The notes below the pieces were generated by a model, which worked only from the letters and a program-made list of their open reading frames with translations, searched no databases and was not told the origin of the DNA. Both the position numbers and the translations under genes were made by a program. From Azorinus chamasolen (lineage: Eukaryota; Mollusca; Bivalvia; Cardiida; Solecurtidae), in assembly GCA_963576725.1 (NCBI GenBank), contig OY755237.1, positions 67,467,472-67,531,471 of the forward strand: a stretch of DNA of 64,000 nt, written 5' to 3'. This document shows positions 49,165 to 58,500 of this stretch, piece after piece; position 1 is the stretch's first letter; every line of letters begins with the position of its first letter.

Positions 49165-49361
49165 AAAGTTTGCCTTTGCATACAGGGTAGACCCAGATCA
49201 GATGGCTCCTGTACAGTGTAGGGGCTTTCTGATCAGGGTCTGCTCCATAGTTCTATAGTTCCTACTTTCGGAAAACATTCATGTGTTAATCTGCCATTTT
49301 TTTTATCTAATTAATATTCACGATGCCACCATTTATTACATGACATGGAGTAAATGGTTAA
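49165..49361 (+). mobile_element. family A element
   Basis: Hairpin 49178-49247 (GCATACAGGGTAGACCCAGA; apex disrupted by a GTACAGTGTAG duplication), long arm TCTAATTAATATTCACGATG, right end AGTAAATGGTTAA. Confidence 0.65.
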
Positions 49362-49396
49362 CACGTTCAAGCAGTTTGATCTTGATCCTTCAAGAC

Positions 49397-50573
49397 GGTG
49401 TGCGGTAAAAATGCCACAGGTAAAAATGCCTTAGGTAAATATGCCATAGGTAAAAATGCCTTAGGTAAAAATGCCACAGGTAAAATGGTAAAAATGCCTT
49501 AGGTAATAATGCCTTAGGTAAATATGCCATAGGTAAAAATGCCACAGTTAAAAAAAAAAAAATAATAACAACACATATTTATAAATTTAAATATGTTGTA
49601 ATATCATTTCATTATCAATCTTGGTCTATCTTTATTTAAATAATTGTATGAAAAATCTTTTTTTCATTTTGGACTAATATTTGTTACTAAATAATGTTTT
49701 TATATACCTCTGAAAAAAAAATTAAAAAAAGAAAGAAGAAAATATGTTGTACTATCATTTCATAATCAAGTTTGGTGTTGTCTCGGTCTATTTTTTTGCA
49801 AATAATTGTAATGCAAAACAGAGTAGATCCAGATTAGAAGACTCCTATCGGAAATGTCTGATCTGGGTCTACTCTGTTTGTTAATGGAATTTGACAGATC
49901 TGTTTCTGTGTTTCATTATTGTTTCAAAAGATAGTATTATGTATTGTAACATACTAAAGATAAAAAACAAATCACAAGTAATGCAAAAACAGAGCAGATC
50001 CAGATTATAAGACTACTATAGGAACTGTCTGATCTGGGTCTACTCTGTTTGTTACTGGAATTTGATAGATCTGTTTCATTATTGTTTCAAAAGATAGTAT
50101 TATGTATTGTAACATACTGAACAAATAACAAATATTTTGAAAATTGGTCTGAATCCAAAATAAACAAAAAGATTTTTCATACAATTATTTAAACAGAGTA
50201 GACCCAGCCACCAAAATTGATTATGAAATGATATTATAACATATTATTTCAAAATATAGTTTTCCTTTTATAAATTCAAAAATATTTGTTATTAATTATT
50301 TTTTTTTATAACTGTGGCATTTTTAAACAGAGTTGACCCAGACACAACCCGTCAAATGCCAGAAAATAATAATAAATATTTTTAATCTTGAATATATTTA
50401 GATGGTTTTATATACTAAAATTGATTATGAAATGATATTATAACATATTTTTTTCAAATTATTCAGTTTTCCTTTTATAAATTTAAAAATATTTGTTATT
50501 ATTATTATTTTATTTTTTAACTGTGGCATATTTACCTAAGGCATTTTTACCTGTGGCATTTTTACCTACATTC
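49397..50573. mobile_element. family N foldback element (about 1.2 kb) with GGTAAAAATGCC ends
   Basis: The left end (49397-49555) is an array of about nine units like GGTAAAAATGCCACA. The right end (50515-50570) is the inverted array GGCATTTTTACCT. AT-rich subterminal sequence is also inverted (AATATGTTGTAATATCATTT against AAATGATATTATAACATATT). CTTCAAGAC occurs directly at both borders (49388-49396 and 50573-50581) as a 9-bp target duplication. The interior has two copies of an A-type hairpin (49813-49881, 49983-50051). No open frame. Confidence 0.75.
49407..49555 (+). repeat. GGTAAAAATGCC tandem array
   Basis: Units of 15-16 bp alternate between GTAAAAATGCCACAG and GTAAATATGCCATAG forms. 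Part of the N terminus. Confidence 0.9.
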
Positions 50574-50813
50574 TTCAAGACATTGAACTTCTCTTGCAAA
50601 TTTCAGTGACTGAATAAAACGGTATGGACCCAGATAAAACGTTTCTTTATTGGTGGCAGCGCCACCTGGTTGGACAGGGGCAGAGAACCGACAAAAGGCC
50701 CTCATTATATACAAAAATAATATGAAATATAACATGAAATTCAAAGTATGGTTTGAAACAAGAAGCTTCAATAAATTTTGGTCCGCGAATTACATGTACC
50801 ATAAAAAAATATT

Positions 50814-50886
50814 TGGAGAATCCGGGTATCGATCCCGGTACCTCTCACATGCTAAGCGAGCGCTCTACCACTTGAACTAATTCCCC
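50814..50886 (-). tRNA. tRNA-Ala(AGC), one D-stem change
   Basis: Differs from the consensus only at position 11 (C to T), which turns a D-stem C-G pair into a T-G wobble and alters box A (TAGTTCAAG). The rest, including AGC and G3-U70, is intact. Probably still functional. T7 lies downstream on the minus strand. Confidence 0.85.
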
Positions 50887-50960
50887 ATACAAACGTTAGG
50901 TCTACATTGTATCAGGTTAACAATTCTTCGCCAAATTACGTATAGTATTCTGCCTTGGAG

Positions 50961-51118
50961 ACAGGTGGCAGCTTAATGCAGGGTGAAAGTTATGCAGATA
51001 GCTCATATGGGAGCTTTCTGCATAAATTTCAAGCAGCCCCCTGCCAAAAGTATCTAAATTCTTCTCTATTAGAATTCCGGTTTAGATGGGTTTTACTGTA
51101 GACCCAGATCAGGGTCAA
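50961..51118. mobile_element. family C remnant in the tRNA unit
   Basis: ACAGGTGGCAGCTTAATGCA ... AGCTTTCTGCATAAATTTCA (right arm shortened), then GGTTTAGATGGGTTTTACTG and a hairpin stub GTAGACCCAGATCAGGGTC. Confidence 0.65.
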
Positions 51119-51251
51119 AATACAATTATATACAAAAACAATATGAAATATAACGGTATTCAATATAACACATGAAATTTAAAGTATGGCTTGAAACAAG
51201 AAGCTTCAATAAATTTTGGTCCGCGAATTACATGTACCATAAAAAAATATT

Positions 51252-51324
51252 TGGAGAATCCGGGTATCGATCCCGGTACCTCTCACATGCTAAGCGAGCG
51301 CTCTACCACTTGAGCTAATTCCCC
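51252..51324 (-). tRNA. tRNA-Ala(AGC)
   Basis: Consensus sequence, 438 bp from the previous copy, with the same flanking unit. T7 downstream on the minus strand. The L palindrome begins 28 bp beyond its 5' side. Confidence 0.95.
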
Positions 51325-51351
51325 ATACAAATGTTAGGTCTACATTGTATT

Positions 51352-51511
51352 ACAGGGGGCCATTTCGTGGGTCTACATGGTCTAAAAAGTAAAAAAAAAT
51401 ATTGATTGGGTCGATTTAGTGTTATATTATATACGTATATAATATAACACTTAATCGACACAATCAATTTCTTTTGACTTTTTAGACCATGTAGACCCAC
51501 GAAATGGTCCC
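51352..51511. mobile_element. family L palindrome (about 160 bp), complete
   Basis: GGGGGCCATTTCGTGGGTCT, ACATGGTCTAAAAAG, TGATTGGGTCGATTTAGTGT, then its complement to CACGAAATGGTCCC. The centre is TATATACGTATATA. It splits the sequence that follows the tRNA in other units (ACATTGTAT ... GCATTGTATCAAGTTG), so it is an insertion. Confidence 0.85.
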
Positions 51512-51571
51512 ATGTGCATTGTATCAAGTTGACAATTCTTCGGCAAATTTCGTATAGTTATCGGCCTTGGA

Positions 51572-51738
51572 GACAGGTGGCAGCTTAATGCAGGGTGAAA
51601 GTTATGCAGATAGCTCATATGGAAGCTTTCTGCATAGATTTCAAGCAGCCCCTGCCAAAAAGTACCTAAATTCTTCTCTATTAGAATTCCGGTTTAGATG
51701 GGTTTACATGTACTGTAGACCCAGATCAGGGTCAAAAT
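51572..51738. mobile_element. family C remnant in the tRNA unit
   Basis: A close copy of 50961-51118, again ending in GACCCAGATCAGGGTC. Confidence 0.65.
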
Positions 51739-51848
51739 ACAATTATATACAAAAATAATATGAAATATAACATGAAATTTAAAGTATATATAATTTGCAA
51801 TGAGAAGCTTCAATAAATTTTGGTCCGTGAATTATCATAAAAAATACT

Positions 51849-51921
51849 TGGAGAATCCGGGTATCGATCCCGGTACCTCTCACATGCTAAGCGAGCGCTC
51901 TACCACTTGAGCGTATTCCCC
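51849..51921 (-). pseudogene. tRNA-Ala(AGC) copy with damaged box A
   Basis: The 73-base body is otherwise consensus, but the linker between acceptor and D stem reads AC instead of TA. It loses the near-invariant U8 and the start of box A (TAGCTC becomes ACGCTC). The cloverleaf stems still pair. Transcription and folding are probably impaired, hence pseudogene; a weak gene is possible. Confidence 0.65.
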
Positions 51922-52142
51922 ATACGAACGCTAAGTCTACATTGTATCAAGTTGACAATTCTTTGCCAAATAGGTCCCCCTTGTCCACTGAAATGGTATT
52001 GTTCTCTTGACTTTGCAAACAGTGTTGATCAAACTCAGCCGCTTACCCTTATTAGATATTTCATTCCAACACATCGGATGAACTGGGTCTACACTTTGTA
52101 GAAGTGCCTCAGTATTTCTGAAGACGATAAATATCAACAACT

Positions 52143-52215
52143 GGGGAATTAGCTCAAGTGGTAGAGCGCTCGCTTAGCATGTGAGAGGTACCGGGATCGA
52201 TACCCGGATTCTCCA
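52143..52215 (+). tRNA. tRNA-Ala(AGC)
   Basis: Consensus sequence, divergent partner of the damaged copy at 51849 with 221 bp between them. The intervening DNA recurs at 61186-61562. T4 downstream. Confidence 0.95.
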
Positions 52216-52327
52216 AATATTTTGTTTTATTATCGTAGATATTTCGATCCATCACGTGTATCATGTGACATGGGCGCCTATGTGAGCTTCCTGAATGACT
52301 CTAATCTTGTATTACGCAACCATCTGC

Positions 52328-52640
52328 TTAACGCTTTCCTTCATATAAACGTAGATCTCTGACCAGAGTCCATGCTTATAAAACGTTTAGTTGAGTCTGA
52401 ATTCGTTCTCAAGTTTTTGATTGGTCAGATTTGAGCCTATGGCTAAAATCTGACCAATCAAAAGGTTGAGAACTCAAATCTGACCAATCAAAAACTTGAG
52501 AACGAAACTCAGACTTAACTAAACGCTTTATAAGAATGGACCCTGGTTCTGTTCTGTTTGCTATGAAGTTTTACTTGACCAGACTCTACAATTTCTACCA
52601 ATACAAACATGCATGTGGACATTATCAAACCTCAGTAGCC
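52328..52640 (+). mobile_element. family A element interrupted by F
   Basis: TTAACGCTTTCCTTCATATA, a short arm and hairpin stub, F insertion, then GGTTCTGTTCTGTTTGC, CTCTACAATTTCTACCAATA. Confidence 0.65.
52369..52540. mobile_element. family F foldback element (172 bp)
   Basis: TCCATGCTTATAAAACG ... CGCTTTATAAGAATGGA; same length and inner layout as 22167-22338. Confidence 0.85.
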
Positions 52641-52722
52641 GATAAACATGTACGATGCCAATGTACATGTATATTCAATTCTTCTTTACAAAAAGGTTTG
52701 TATTAGCGAGGTGTTACTGATA

Positions 52723-53177
52723 CAGTAGAACCTGTATTAAGCGACTTTAAATTGATTAAACTAAGAAATCTTAAAAAGCAGGTGGTGGCTTAATGCAGAG
52801 CAAAAGTCATGCAGAAAGTTCCTATATTGACTTACATTAAGCTACCACCTGCCCTACAGATCCCAGGCGCGGATTTAGAAGGGGGGGGGGGGGGGGGGGG
52901 CGGCGTACACCCCCACTGAAATTGCCCAAACAATTTTTTTTGTAATATTTTAGATCTAAAAATCAATAAAACAATGATTTAATCGTATTTATTTTATCCC
53001 CCTCATCCAATTCAGCTCTTTTTTCAACATGTATTACAGTTATGTTATCAAACATAAAAATCTACGCCCCCACCCTTGCAAAAACATTCTACCCCGCCCC
53101 TAATCTGAAATCCTGGATCCGCACCTGGATCCCTAATATGACCTCGTTTTGACGGTCGCTTAAGCGAGGATTTACTG
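52723..53177. mobile_element. family C element (AGAACCT subtype) split by O
   Basis: CAGTAGAACCTGTATTAAGC, palindrome GCAGGTGGTGGCTTAATGCA ... CATTAAGCTACCACCTGC (apex decayed), O insertion, then AATATGACCTCGTTTTGACG and GTCGCTTAAGCGAGGATTTACTG. Confidence 0.75.
52865..53126. mobile_element. family O element with poly-G tract
   Basis: Begins AGGCGCGGATTTAGAAG followed by about 22 G and ends TCCTGGATCCGCACCTGG. The ends are short inverted repeats (CAGG.GCGGAT). The body has CGCCCCCACCCTTGC. It lacks a coding frame. Confidence 0.65.
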
Positions 53178-53219
53178 ATATTTGTTTTCGCTTTGTTTTG
53201 TCTCAGCGTCTGTATTGTC

Positions 53220-53361
53220 CATTTACCTCATGAATATTTATATAAGAATTCATGACTTGGAGAAAAGCAAACAAAGCAGACCTTCCTCAGACGATTTGAG
53301 TCGTGTAATCTGGGTTTATACTGTTTTGTAAAGACGTCAAAATGCGTAACTATTAGGTATT
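53220..53361 (-). mobile_element. degraded family A element
   Basis: CCATTTACCTCATGAATATT, hairpin 53262-53326 (GCAAACAAAGCAGACC ... GGGTTTATACTGTTTTG) without apex. Confidence 0.55.
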
Positions 53362-53432
53362 TGGCTATATTTGTTATCAGTTTTGTTAGAAAAAGTAATG
53401 TTACATATCAAGAATGTTTGATTTTTACAACC

Positions 53433-53505
53433 GGGGGATTAGCTCAAGTGGTAGAGCGCTCGCTTTGCATGTGAGAGGTACCGGGATCGATACCCGGATT
53501 CTCCA
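53433..53505 (+). tRNA. tRNA-Ala(TGC)
   Basis: Differs from the AGC consensus at two bases: A5 to G in the acceptor stem (still pairs as G-U) and A34 to T, giving anticodon TGC in loop TTTGCAT. It keeps G3-U70. TGC is a normal alanine anticodon, so the change preserves identity while altering codon reading. T7 downstream. Confidence 0.92.
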
Positions 53506-53558
53506 TTTATCTTTTTTTGATATACATGTATACATATGGGTATCGAACTATCGATATA

Positions 53559-53757
53559 CAGTAAAACCTCTCTATAACGACCACTAAATTGTGTTAATTA
53601 TTTGGTATTTATTGCAGGTGGCCGCTTAAAGCAAGGTGCAAGGTTAAAGCTCCTATAGGAGCGTTCTGTTTTATTTTCACCTTGCTTTAAGCGGCCACCT
53701 GCCTTTTACACAAAATAATTGATGTAATTTAGTGGTCGTTATTGAGAGGTTTTACTG
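53559..53757. mobile_element. family E element (199 bp)
   Basis: CAGTAAAACCTCTCTATAAC ... GTTATTGAGAGGTTTTACTG; TA both sides. The left palindrome arm has a small deletion near the apex (GGTTAAAGCTCCTATAGGAG). Confidence 0.9.
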
Positions 53758-53931
53758 TATATCTTTCGTGAGTCAGAGGATGTATAGTCGGGGCAAGTGA
53801 ATGTCGTAATATACAATAGGACCTATTTATAGACAGAGAACGCGAACTAATTAGTCTGAACTAATCATATTCGCGCATTTTTATACCAGTAATTACATCT
53901 ATTCACCAACTGTTTTATACCTTTAATAAAC

Positions 53932-54004
53932 GGGGAATTAGCTCAAGTGGTAGAGCGCTCGCTTAGCATGTGAGAGGTACCGGGATCGATACCCGGATTC
54001 TCCA
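53932..54004 (+). tRNA. tRNA-Ala(AGC)
   Basis: Consensus sequence. The only nearby terminator is GTTTTA, a T4 run nine bases downstream. Flanks are unlike the duplicated unit. Confidence 0.95.
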
Positions 54005-54259
54005 AGAATAAGTTTTACCACGGTTCAGGTTTTAAATGGAAGATTTATCACTCAAAAATTAACATTTTATAAACGTTGAACACTGTATAAAAATAATCCA
54101 AAGAATTGAATACCATATGTTTTCATAGTTTGTCTATTAAAACTCGAATGCTGTAAAGCTTTCAATCTTTTACCTGACAGAGCAGCTTTTTCAGAGTTTG
54201 ATTAGAGCCTGTTCTGTATGTTTATAAAACTGTAGGAATAGAGGTATGTGTTTTCATAA

Positions 54260-54326
54260 GCAAACTGTGCAAACTCAGATCAAATGGCACTTACTGAAGT
54301 CAACTGATTTGGTCTGCTCTGTTTGC
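54260..54326. mobile_element. A/K-type hairpin, degraded
   Basis: GCAAACTGTGCAAACTCAGA ... GGTCTGCTCTGTTTGC; apex ACTTACTGAAGTC. Confidence 0.5.
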
Positions 54327-54404
54327 AATGATGACAACACATTTCCCCATGGAGGAAATGGACAAAAAGCATGCTTGTCTAACAATGTAGACGCTGATAG
54401 GATA

Positions 54405-54546
54405 ATTGGCAATATCCTGGAATAGCCACCACAGCTATAATCGCAATATCTCGGAATGAGTGTATACTTAAATACCAATGGAGGCAATATCAAAGGTATT
54501 CCGATTCATTCCGTTGTGTGGGGAGCTATTCTAGGATATTGCCAAT
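54405..54546. repeat. 142-base foldback with ATTGGCAATATCCTGGAATA arms
   Basis: The left arm and its complement (GCTATTCTAGGATATTGCCAAT) are 22 bp with one mismatch. Inside, CAATATCTCGGAATGAG and GGAATACC words repeat weakly. Not related to A-E. Confidence 0.65.
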
Positions 54547-54621
54547 GTCGAGAATGGACAGTCAGAACTGGAGGAAAGTGTCAGTTGTCAATATTAAAAC
54601 AGTAGATAATGCAGTATGACT

Positions 54622-54694
54622 GGGGAATTAGCTCAAGTGGTAGAGCGCTCGCTTAGCATGTGAGAGGTACCGGGATCGATACCCGGATTCTCCA
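54622..54694 (+). tRNA. tRNA-Ala(AGC)
   Basis: Consensus sequence, T5 seven bases downstream. Confidence 0.95.
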
Positions 54695-54858
54695 ATTATA
54701 TTTTTATCATGTTTAGTGTTACAAGATAGGAGATGTATCATTCCAAAATGTTTTTCTTATAAACTTTAAACTCTCCATCAGATGGAATTACAAAATTGTC
54801 TAAACAATGATATGTATTTTTTTTATGGTTTGTATAAAGCTTTGGGAAATGAATTCGA

Positions 54859-55033
54859 CAGAACCTCTCTAAAGCGACCACTTAATAAAGTAACATGAAT
54901 GTGCTCGAAAGTTGTTGTTTAATGCAGGATGAAAGTAATCCTATGGGAGCTTTCTGCATAACTTTCATCCTGCATTAAGCTTCCATCTGTCTTTAAAACC
55001 CAGTCAGTCTGGTCGTCTTATGGACTTTTTCTG
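54859..55033. mobile_element. family C element
   Basis: CAGAACCTCTCTAAAGCGAC ... GGTCGTCTTATGGACTTTTTCTG. The left palindrome arm is shortened (GATGAAAGTAATCCTATGGG). Confidence 0.75.
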
Positions 55034-55162
55034 TGATTGCAAATGTAACAGGACAGCGTTAATTGTACACTAGTAAATGTATAATATTAGGGATATTTTC
55101 TATCGGTAGTCAGATAAACCTGCGTCACTTATCAGGCACAGTATACATACATAAACCACATA

Positions 55163-55363
55163 GAGTAAAACCTCTCTAAACCCGGACGTTCAATTTAGTA
55201 TAAATATCAGTCTTAGAGACAGTTGGCAGCTTAATGCAGGATGAAAGTCACGCAGAAAGCTCCTCTGGGAGCTTTCTGCGTGACTTTCACCCTGCATTAA
55301 GCACTTTCCTAAACTTATCTAAATTCTTCACTACTAGAATTCCGGTTTAGAGTGATTTTACTG
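55163..55363. mobile_element. family C element (201 bp)
   Basis: GAGTAAAACCTCTCTAAACC ... GGTTTAGAGTGATTTTACTG. Palindrome 55220-55304 with paired change CACGCAGAAAGC / GCTTTCTGCGTG replacing CATGCAG / CTGCATG. Apex GCTCCTCTGGGAGC. Confidence 0.85.
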
Positions 55364-55503
55364 TATACATTAGATTGGATATGCATTAAAAACAAGCATC
55401 TCTTTCAATATTTTTGTAAATACATGTAATAAGTTGAGTCTGATTGATGTAAGCAAATGCGTTACGATATAATTCTTATAGTACCACAAAAGCCAATCTC
55501 TTC

Positions 55504-55956
55504 TTAACCCATTACCTCATAGGGACGCATTTTTACTCCTACACAAACAGAGTAGACCCAGATCAGACGACCCCTGTTGTAGCCGTCTAATCAGGGTCCG
55601 CTCTGTTTTCTTGTGACATAATGCGGATATGGTTTTACAGTTACTATCATGTAACGTATACAGTAAAACCTCTCTATAACGACCACTAAACTACATCAAG
55701 TATTTTGTGTTATAGGCAGATGGATGCTTAAAGCAAGGTGGAAGTAAAACAGAACGCTCCTGTAGGAGCGTTCTGTTTTACTTTCATCTTGCTTTAAGCT
55801 GCCACCTGTCTTAAATGCTAACTAAGTAACACAATTTAGTGGCCGTTATAGACAGATTTTACTGTACCTCGTTCGGAACGGTAATATAAAGCATCAGCTG
55901 ATTGGTATTCATAAGTAATTATTTCTAACATGAATATTCATGAGGTAATGGATTAA
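55504..55956 (+). mobile_element. family A element carrying an E insertion
   Basis: TTAACCCATTACCTCATAGG (an end shared with family D), hairpin 55542-55609, TTTTACAGTTACTATCATG, E insertion, TAACATGAATATTCATGAGG, TAATGGATTAA. Confidence 0.8.
55661..55864. mobile_element. family E element (204 bp) nested in A
   Basis: CAGTAAAACCTCTCTATAAC ... GTTATAGACAGATTTTACTG; TA both sides; apex GCTCCTGTAGGAGC. Confidence 0.92.
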
Positions 55957-56080
55957 TGTGAAGCTAGAACGAAATGTTTCATTTGAAAAGTGTGCAGACC
56001 CAGATCAGAGACTCGGCTTCTGTCCAATACCTATATCACCCGTCAGGTAAAATATTGAAGATGGCGATATGTGTCATTCA

Positions 56081-56324
56081 TTAACCCTTTACTCCATAAA
56101 TATTCATATAAGAAATGCTGATATTATGAATATTAATTAAACCAATTTTTAAAATGATATAATAATACAGTGAAAATTTTGCAGAATCTGTAGAATCAGA
56201 TCAATATAATTCCATTAAGGAAACAGAGCAGACCCTGATCAGACGGTTTCTGTAGGAGACATCCGATCTGAGTCTATTCCGTTTTCAATGCGTAGAAAGG
56301 CATATTTATGGAGTAATGGGTAAA
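56081..56324 (-). mobile_element. family A element
   Basis: TTAACCCTTTACTCCATAAA, ATATTCATATAAGAAATG, hairpin 56219-56286 (apex GTTTCTGTAGGAGAC), right end GAGTAATGGGTAAA. Confidence 0.75.
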
Positions 56325-56628
56325 TGTCACATGACGTAAGAGTTGCCATGGTTGGTCGATGCATATAAATCAAAGTGATGGAATTACTGTTAGTAGGTAC
56401 TTATACCCTTTGTACAATATATTTTGCATGGCTAGTCAAAGCTATAAAAATCGTGTTCCGGTACAATTATACGAATTCAGCTAATGAATATGTCTGGTGT
56501 CGGTTCTACAATGAATAGTGAACAGGTAAAGGGTTTAGTAATATCAATATATTATATGTTAGCATTTCTGTTATGATCATATAACACCATCTCTGGTGTT
56601 GTACTTTATAGTATATAAATTATGTATG

Positions 56629-56858
56629 TTTAATCCATTACCTCATAGGCTATTTTTAGATACAACCTCTTTGAATAAATCTACCGAAGAGGAGCATTTA
56701 CTAGAGAAAAGGAAAAGTTTCGAATTTTGTAGGCTGAAACCATTGTGATAAATAGAGCAGTTGCTCCTATAGGAGCAAATGCTCTATTTATCACAATGGT
56801 TTCACAAAGTGACATTTACAGAGTCGTCAAAAGTCGTAAATATGAGGGAATAGGTCAA
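56629..56858 (+). mobile_element. family D element (230 bp)
   Basis: TTAATCCATTACCTCATAGG ... GAGGGAATAGGTCAA; 68-bp palindrome 56736-56803 with one change (GCAGTTGC against GCAAATGC). The right TTAA (now TCAA) is shared with the following A element. Confidence 0.88.
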
Positions 56859-57085
56859 TCCCTATTCGTGCAAGAAATAATGATAAAATTAATATTAATT
56901 AAATTATCTTTTATAATGGCATATAAAGACATGCCATGTTTTGCTTAGGCAGAAACCGTAGATTCATATCTATCTTATACCATAAGCAAACAGAGCAGAC
57001 CCTGATCCTAAAGGAGCCGTCTGATCTGGGTGTACTGTGTTTGCAAGTGCGTGAAAAGGCATTTATATGAAGAAAAGGGTAAAGA
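56855..57085 (-). mobile_element. family A element with arm deletion
   Basis: TCAATCCCTATTCGTGCAAG, TTATAATGGCATATAAAGAC. Hairpin 56986-57044, in which GCAAACAGAGCAGACCCTGA + TCC is joined to TAAAGGAGCCGTCTGATCTG, so the left inner arm is missing. Right end AGAAAAGGGTAAAG. Confidence 0.75.
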
Positions 57086-57234
57086 ACCAATAAGATGTGG
57101 TATCATAAAAATACATGTACGTTATTTTAACCTTTGAACTCTGAATTATCAAAGTGGACTGTCCAGTCAGTGTCGTACATGTACAGATAGTTCAATCCGG
57201 TATGAAATGGTTATATCTGAGAGGAGCTGGAATG

Positions 57235-57482
57235 GCAAACAGTGCAGATTCTGGCCATGGGCTCCGCTATGAGCCCTCTCATCTGGGTCTATATGTTTGT
57301 TTTGCAAATGCCAGTAAATGTACATTAGTTTGTTTTAATGACAATCAGTGCAGTCCCTGATCAGGTGGCTCAACTATATGAATCATCTGATCTTGGTCTA
57401 CATCGTTTGAATAACAAACAGTGTAGACCCTATAAATCAGGCTCCTCTAGAACCCCCCTGATCTTGGTCCACCCTGTTTGCA
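57235..57482 (-). repeat. three successive family K hairpins
   Basis: 57235-57299 (GCAAACAGTGCAGATTCTGG; centre GGGCTCCGCTATGAGCCC), 57341-57409 (ACAATCAGTGCAGTCCCTGA) and 57414-57482 (ACAAACAGTGTAGACCC; centre GGCTCCTCTAGAACCC). Spacers of 41 and 4 bases. The outer right arm GCTAGTACACTCGTTTCG is K-type. Confidence 0.65.
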
Positions 57483-57667
57483 AATGCTAGTACACTCGTT
57501 TCGTGTACATAATGTCAGTGTGTCAAGTATCACATTATCTTGTCTCGTATCATTTTACTTCATATATAGGGCAATAAAATGCAGAGAAATTAAAAATTAA
57601 ATATTTTTTTCCATAATTAGTGAAGCGAGGCAGACTAGTAGAAAGGACAGTTGTAGCGATAGCCACC

Positions 57668-57740
57668 GGGGAATTAGCTCAAGTGGTAGAGCGCTCGCTT
57701 AGCATGTGAGAGGTACCGGGATCGATACCCGGATTCTCCA
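57668..57740 (+). tRNA. tRNA-Ala(AGC)
   Basis: Consensus sequence, T6 eleven bases downstream. Confidence 0.95.
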
Positions 57741-57891
57741 AATTATTATTTTTTATAATTGTTTTAATATTATAAGTGAGTAACAAAATAAATGAATGAC
57801 ATAGTAATGGTGTCTATGGAAATTGCAGCAAGTCATAAGTGAAACAGATACGCAACTTAAAACTTACACACTACAAATACAGTTGATTATA

Positions 57892-58095
57892 CAGTATAAC
57901 CTCTCTTAACCTGAATTCTAGTAGATAAGAAATTAGACACTTATAGGCTGGTGGCTGCTTAATGCAGGGTGAAAGTCATGCAGAAAGCTCCTAGAGGAGC
58001 TTTCTGCATGACTTTCACCCTGCATTAAGCTGCCACCTGTCTCCAAGACCGATATTCATACTAAATTTAACGGCCGGTTAAGAGAGGTTTTACTG
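57892..58095. mobile_element. family C element (204 bp), intact
   Basis: CAGTATAACCTCTCTTAACC ... GGTTAAGAGAGGTTTTACTG; TA both sides. Palindrome 57948-58037 nearly perfect (stem GTGAAAGTCATGCAGAAAGC; apex GCTCCTAGAGGAGC). Confidence 0.92.
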
Positions 58096-58164
58096 TATTG
58101 TATTTATCATATTGCGATCTGTACCTTTGATTGCACAGTGAATGTAACTTTTTGCCATTTTTCA

Positions 58165-58304
58165 GATACCATTGAACAGCCCTTTACGCCTTTGCAAACA
58201 GAATATACCCACACCATGGTCTGCTCTGTTTGCTTATCAAATGCTATAGACCTGATTCTACAGTTTGTGTCATGGTACACTACTCCCCCTGTACATAACA
58301 TTAA
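58165..58304 (+). mobile_element. family A element with collapsed hairpin
   Basis: CCCTTTACGCCTTTGC, GCAAACAGAATATACCCACA joined to CCATGGTCTGCTCTGTTTGC, GATTCTACAGTTTGTGTCAT, ending at TTAA. Confidence 0.7.
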
Positions 58305-58500
58305 CAGTTAAGCGCGACCTGACTCGTATCTGCAAACAGATTGGATCCAGATGAGACGACGAGTTACTCGACGCCTCATCATGATCCAAGATATTTCACA
58401 CACGGTGTACAGTCTCTCAAACACTTGTACAAATCAGAATTCAGTAAAAATGCAACAGATCAGAGTTTTGACAGGCATATTATTTTCAGCACGAGGGCAC
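58301..58500 (+). mobile_element. family B element
   Basis: TTAACAGTTAAGCGCGACCT, hairpin 58332-58398 (stem GACGACGAG / CTCGACGCC), long arm CACGGTGTACAGTCTCTCAA, GACAGGCATATTATTTTCAG. Confidence 0.7.
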
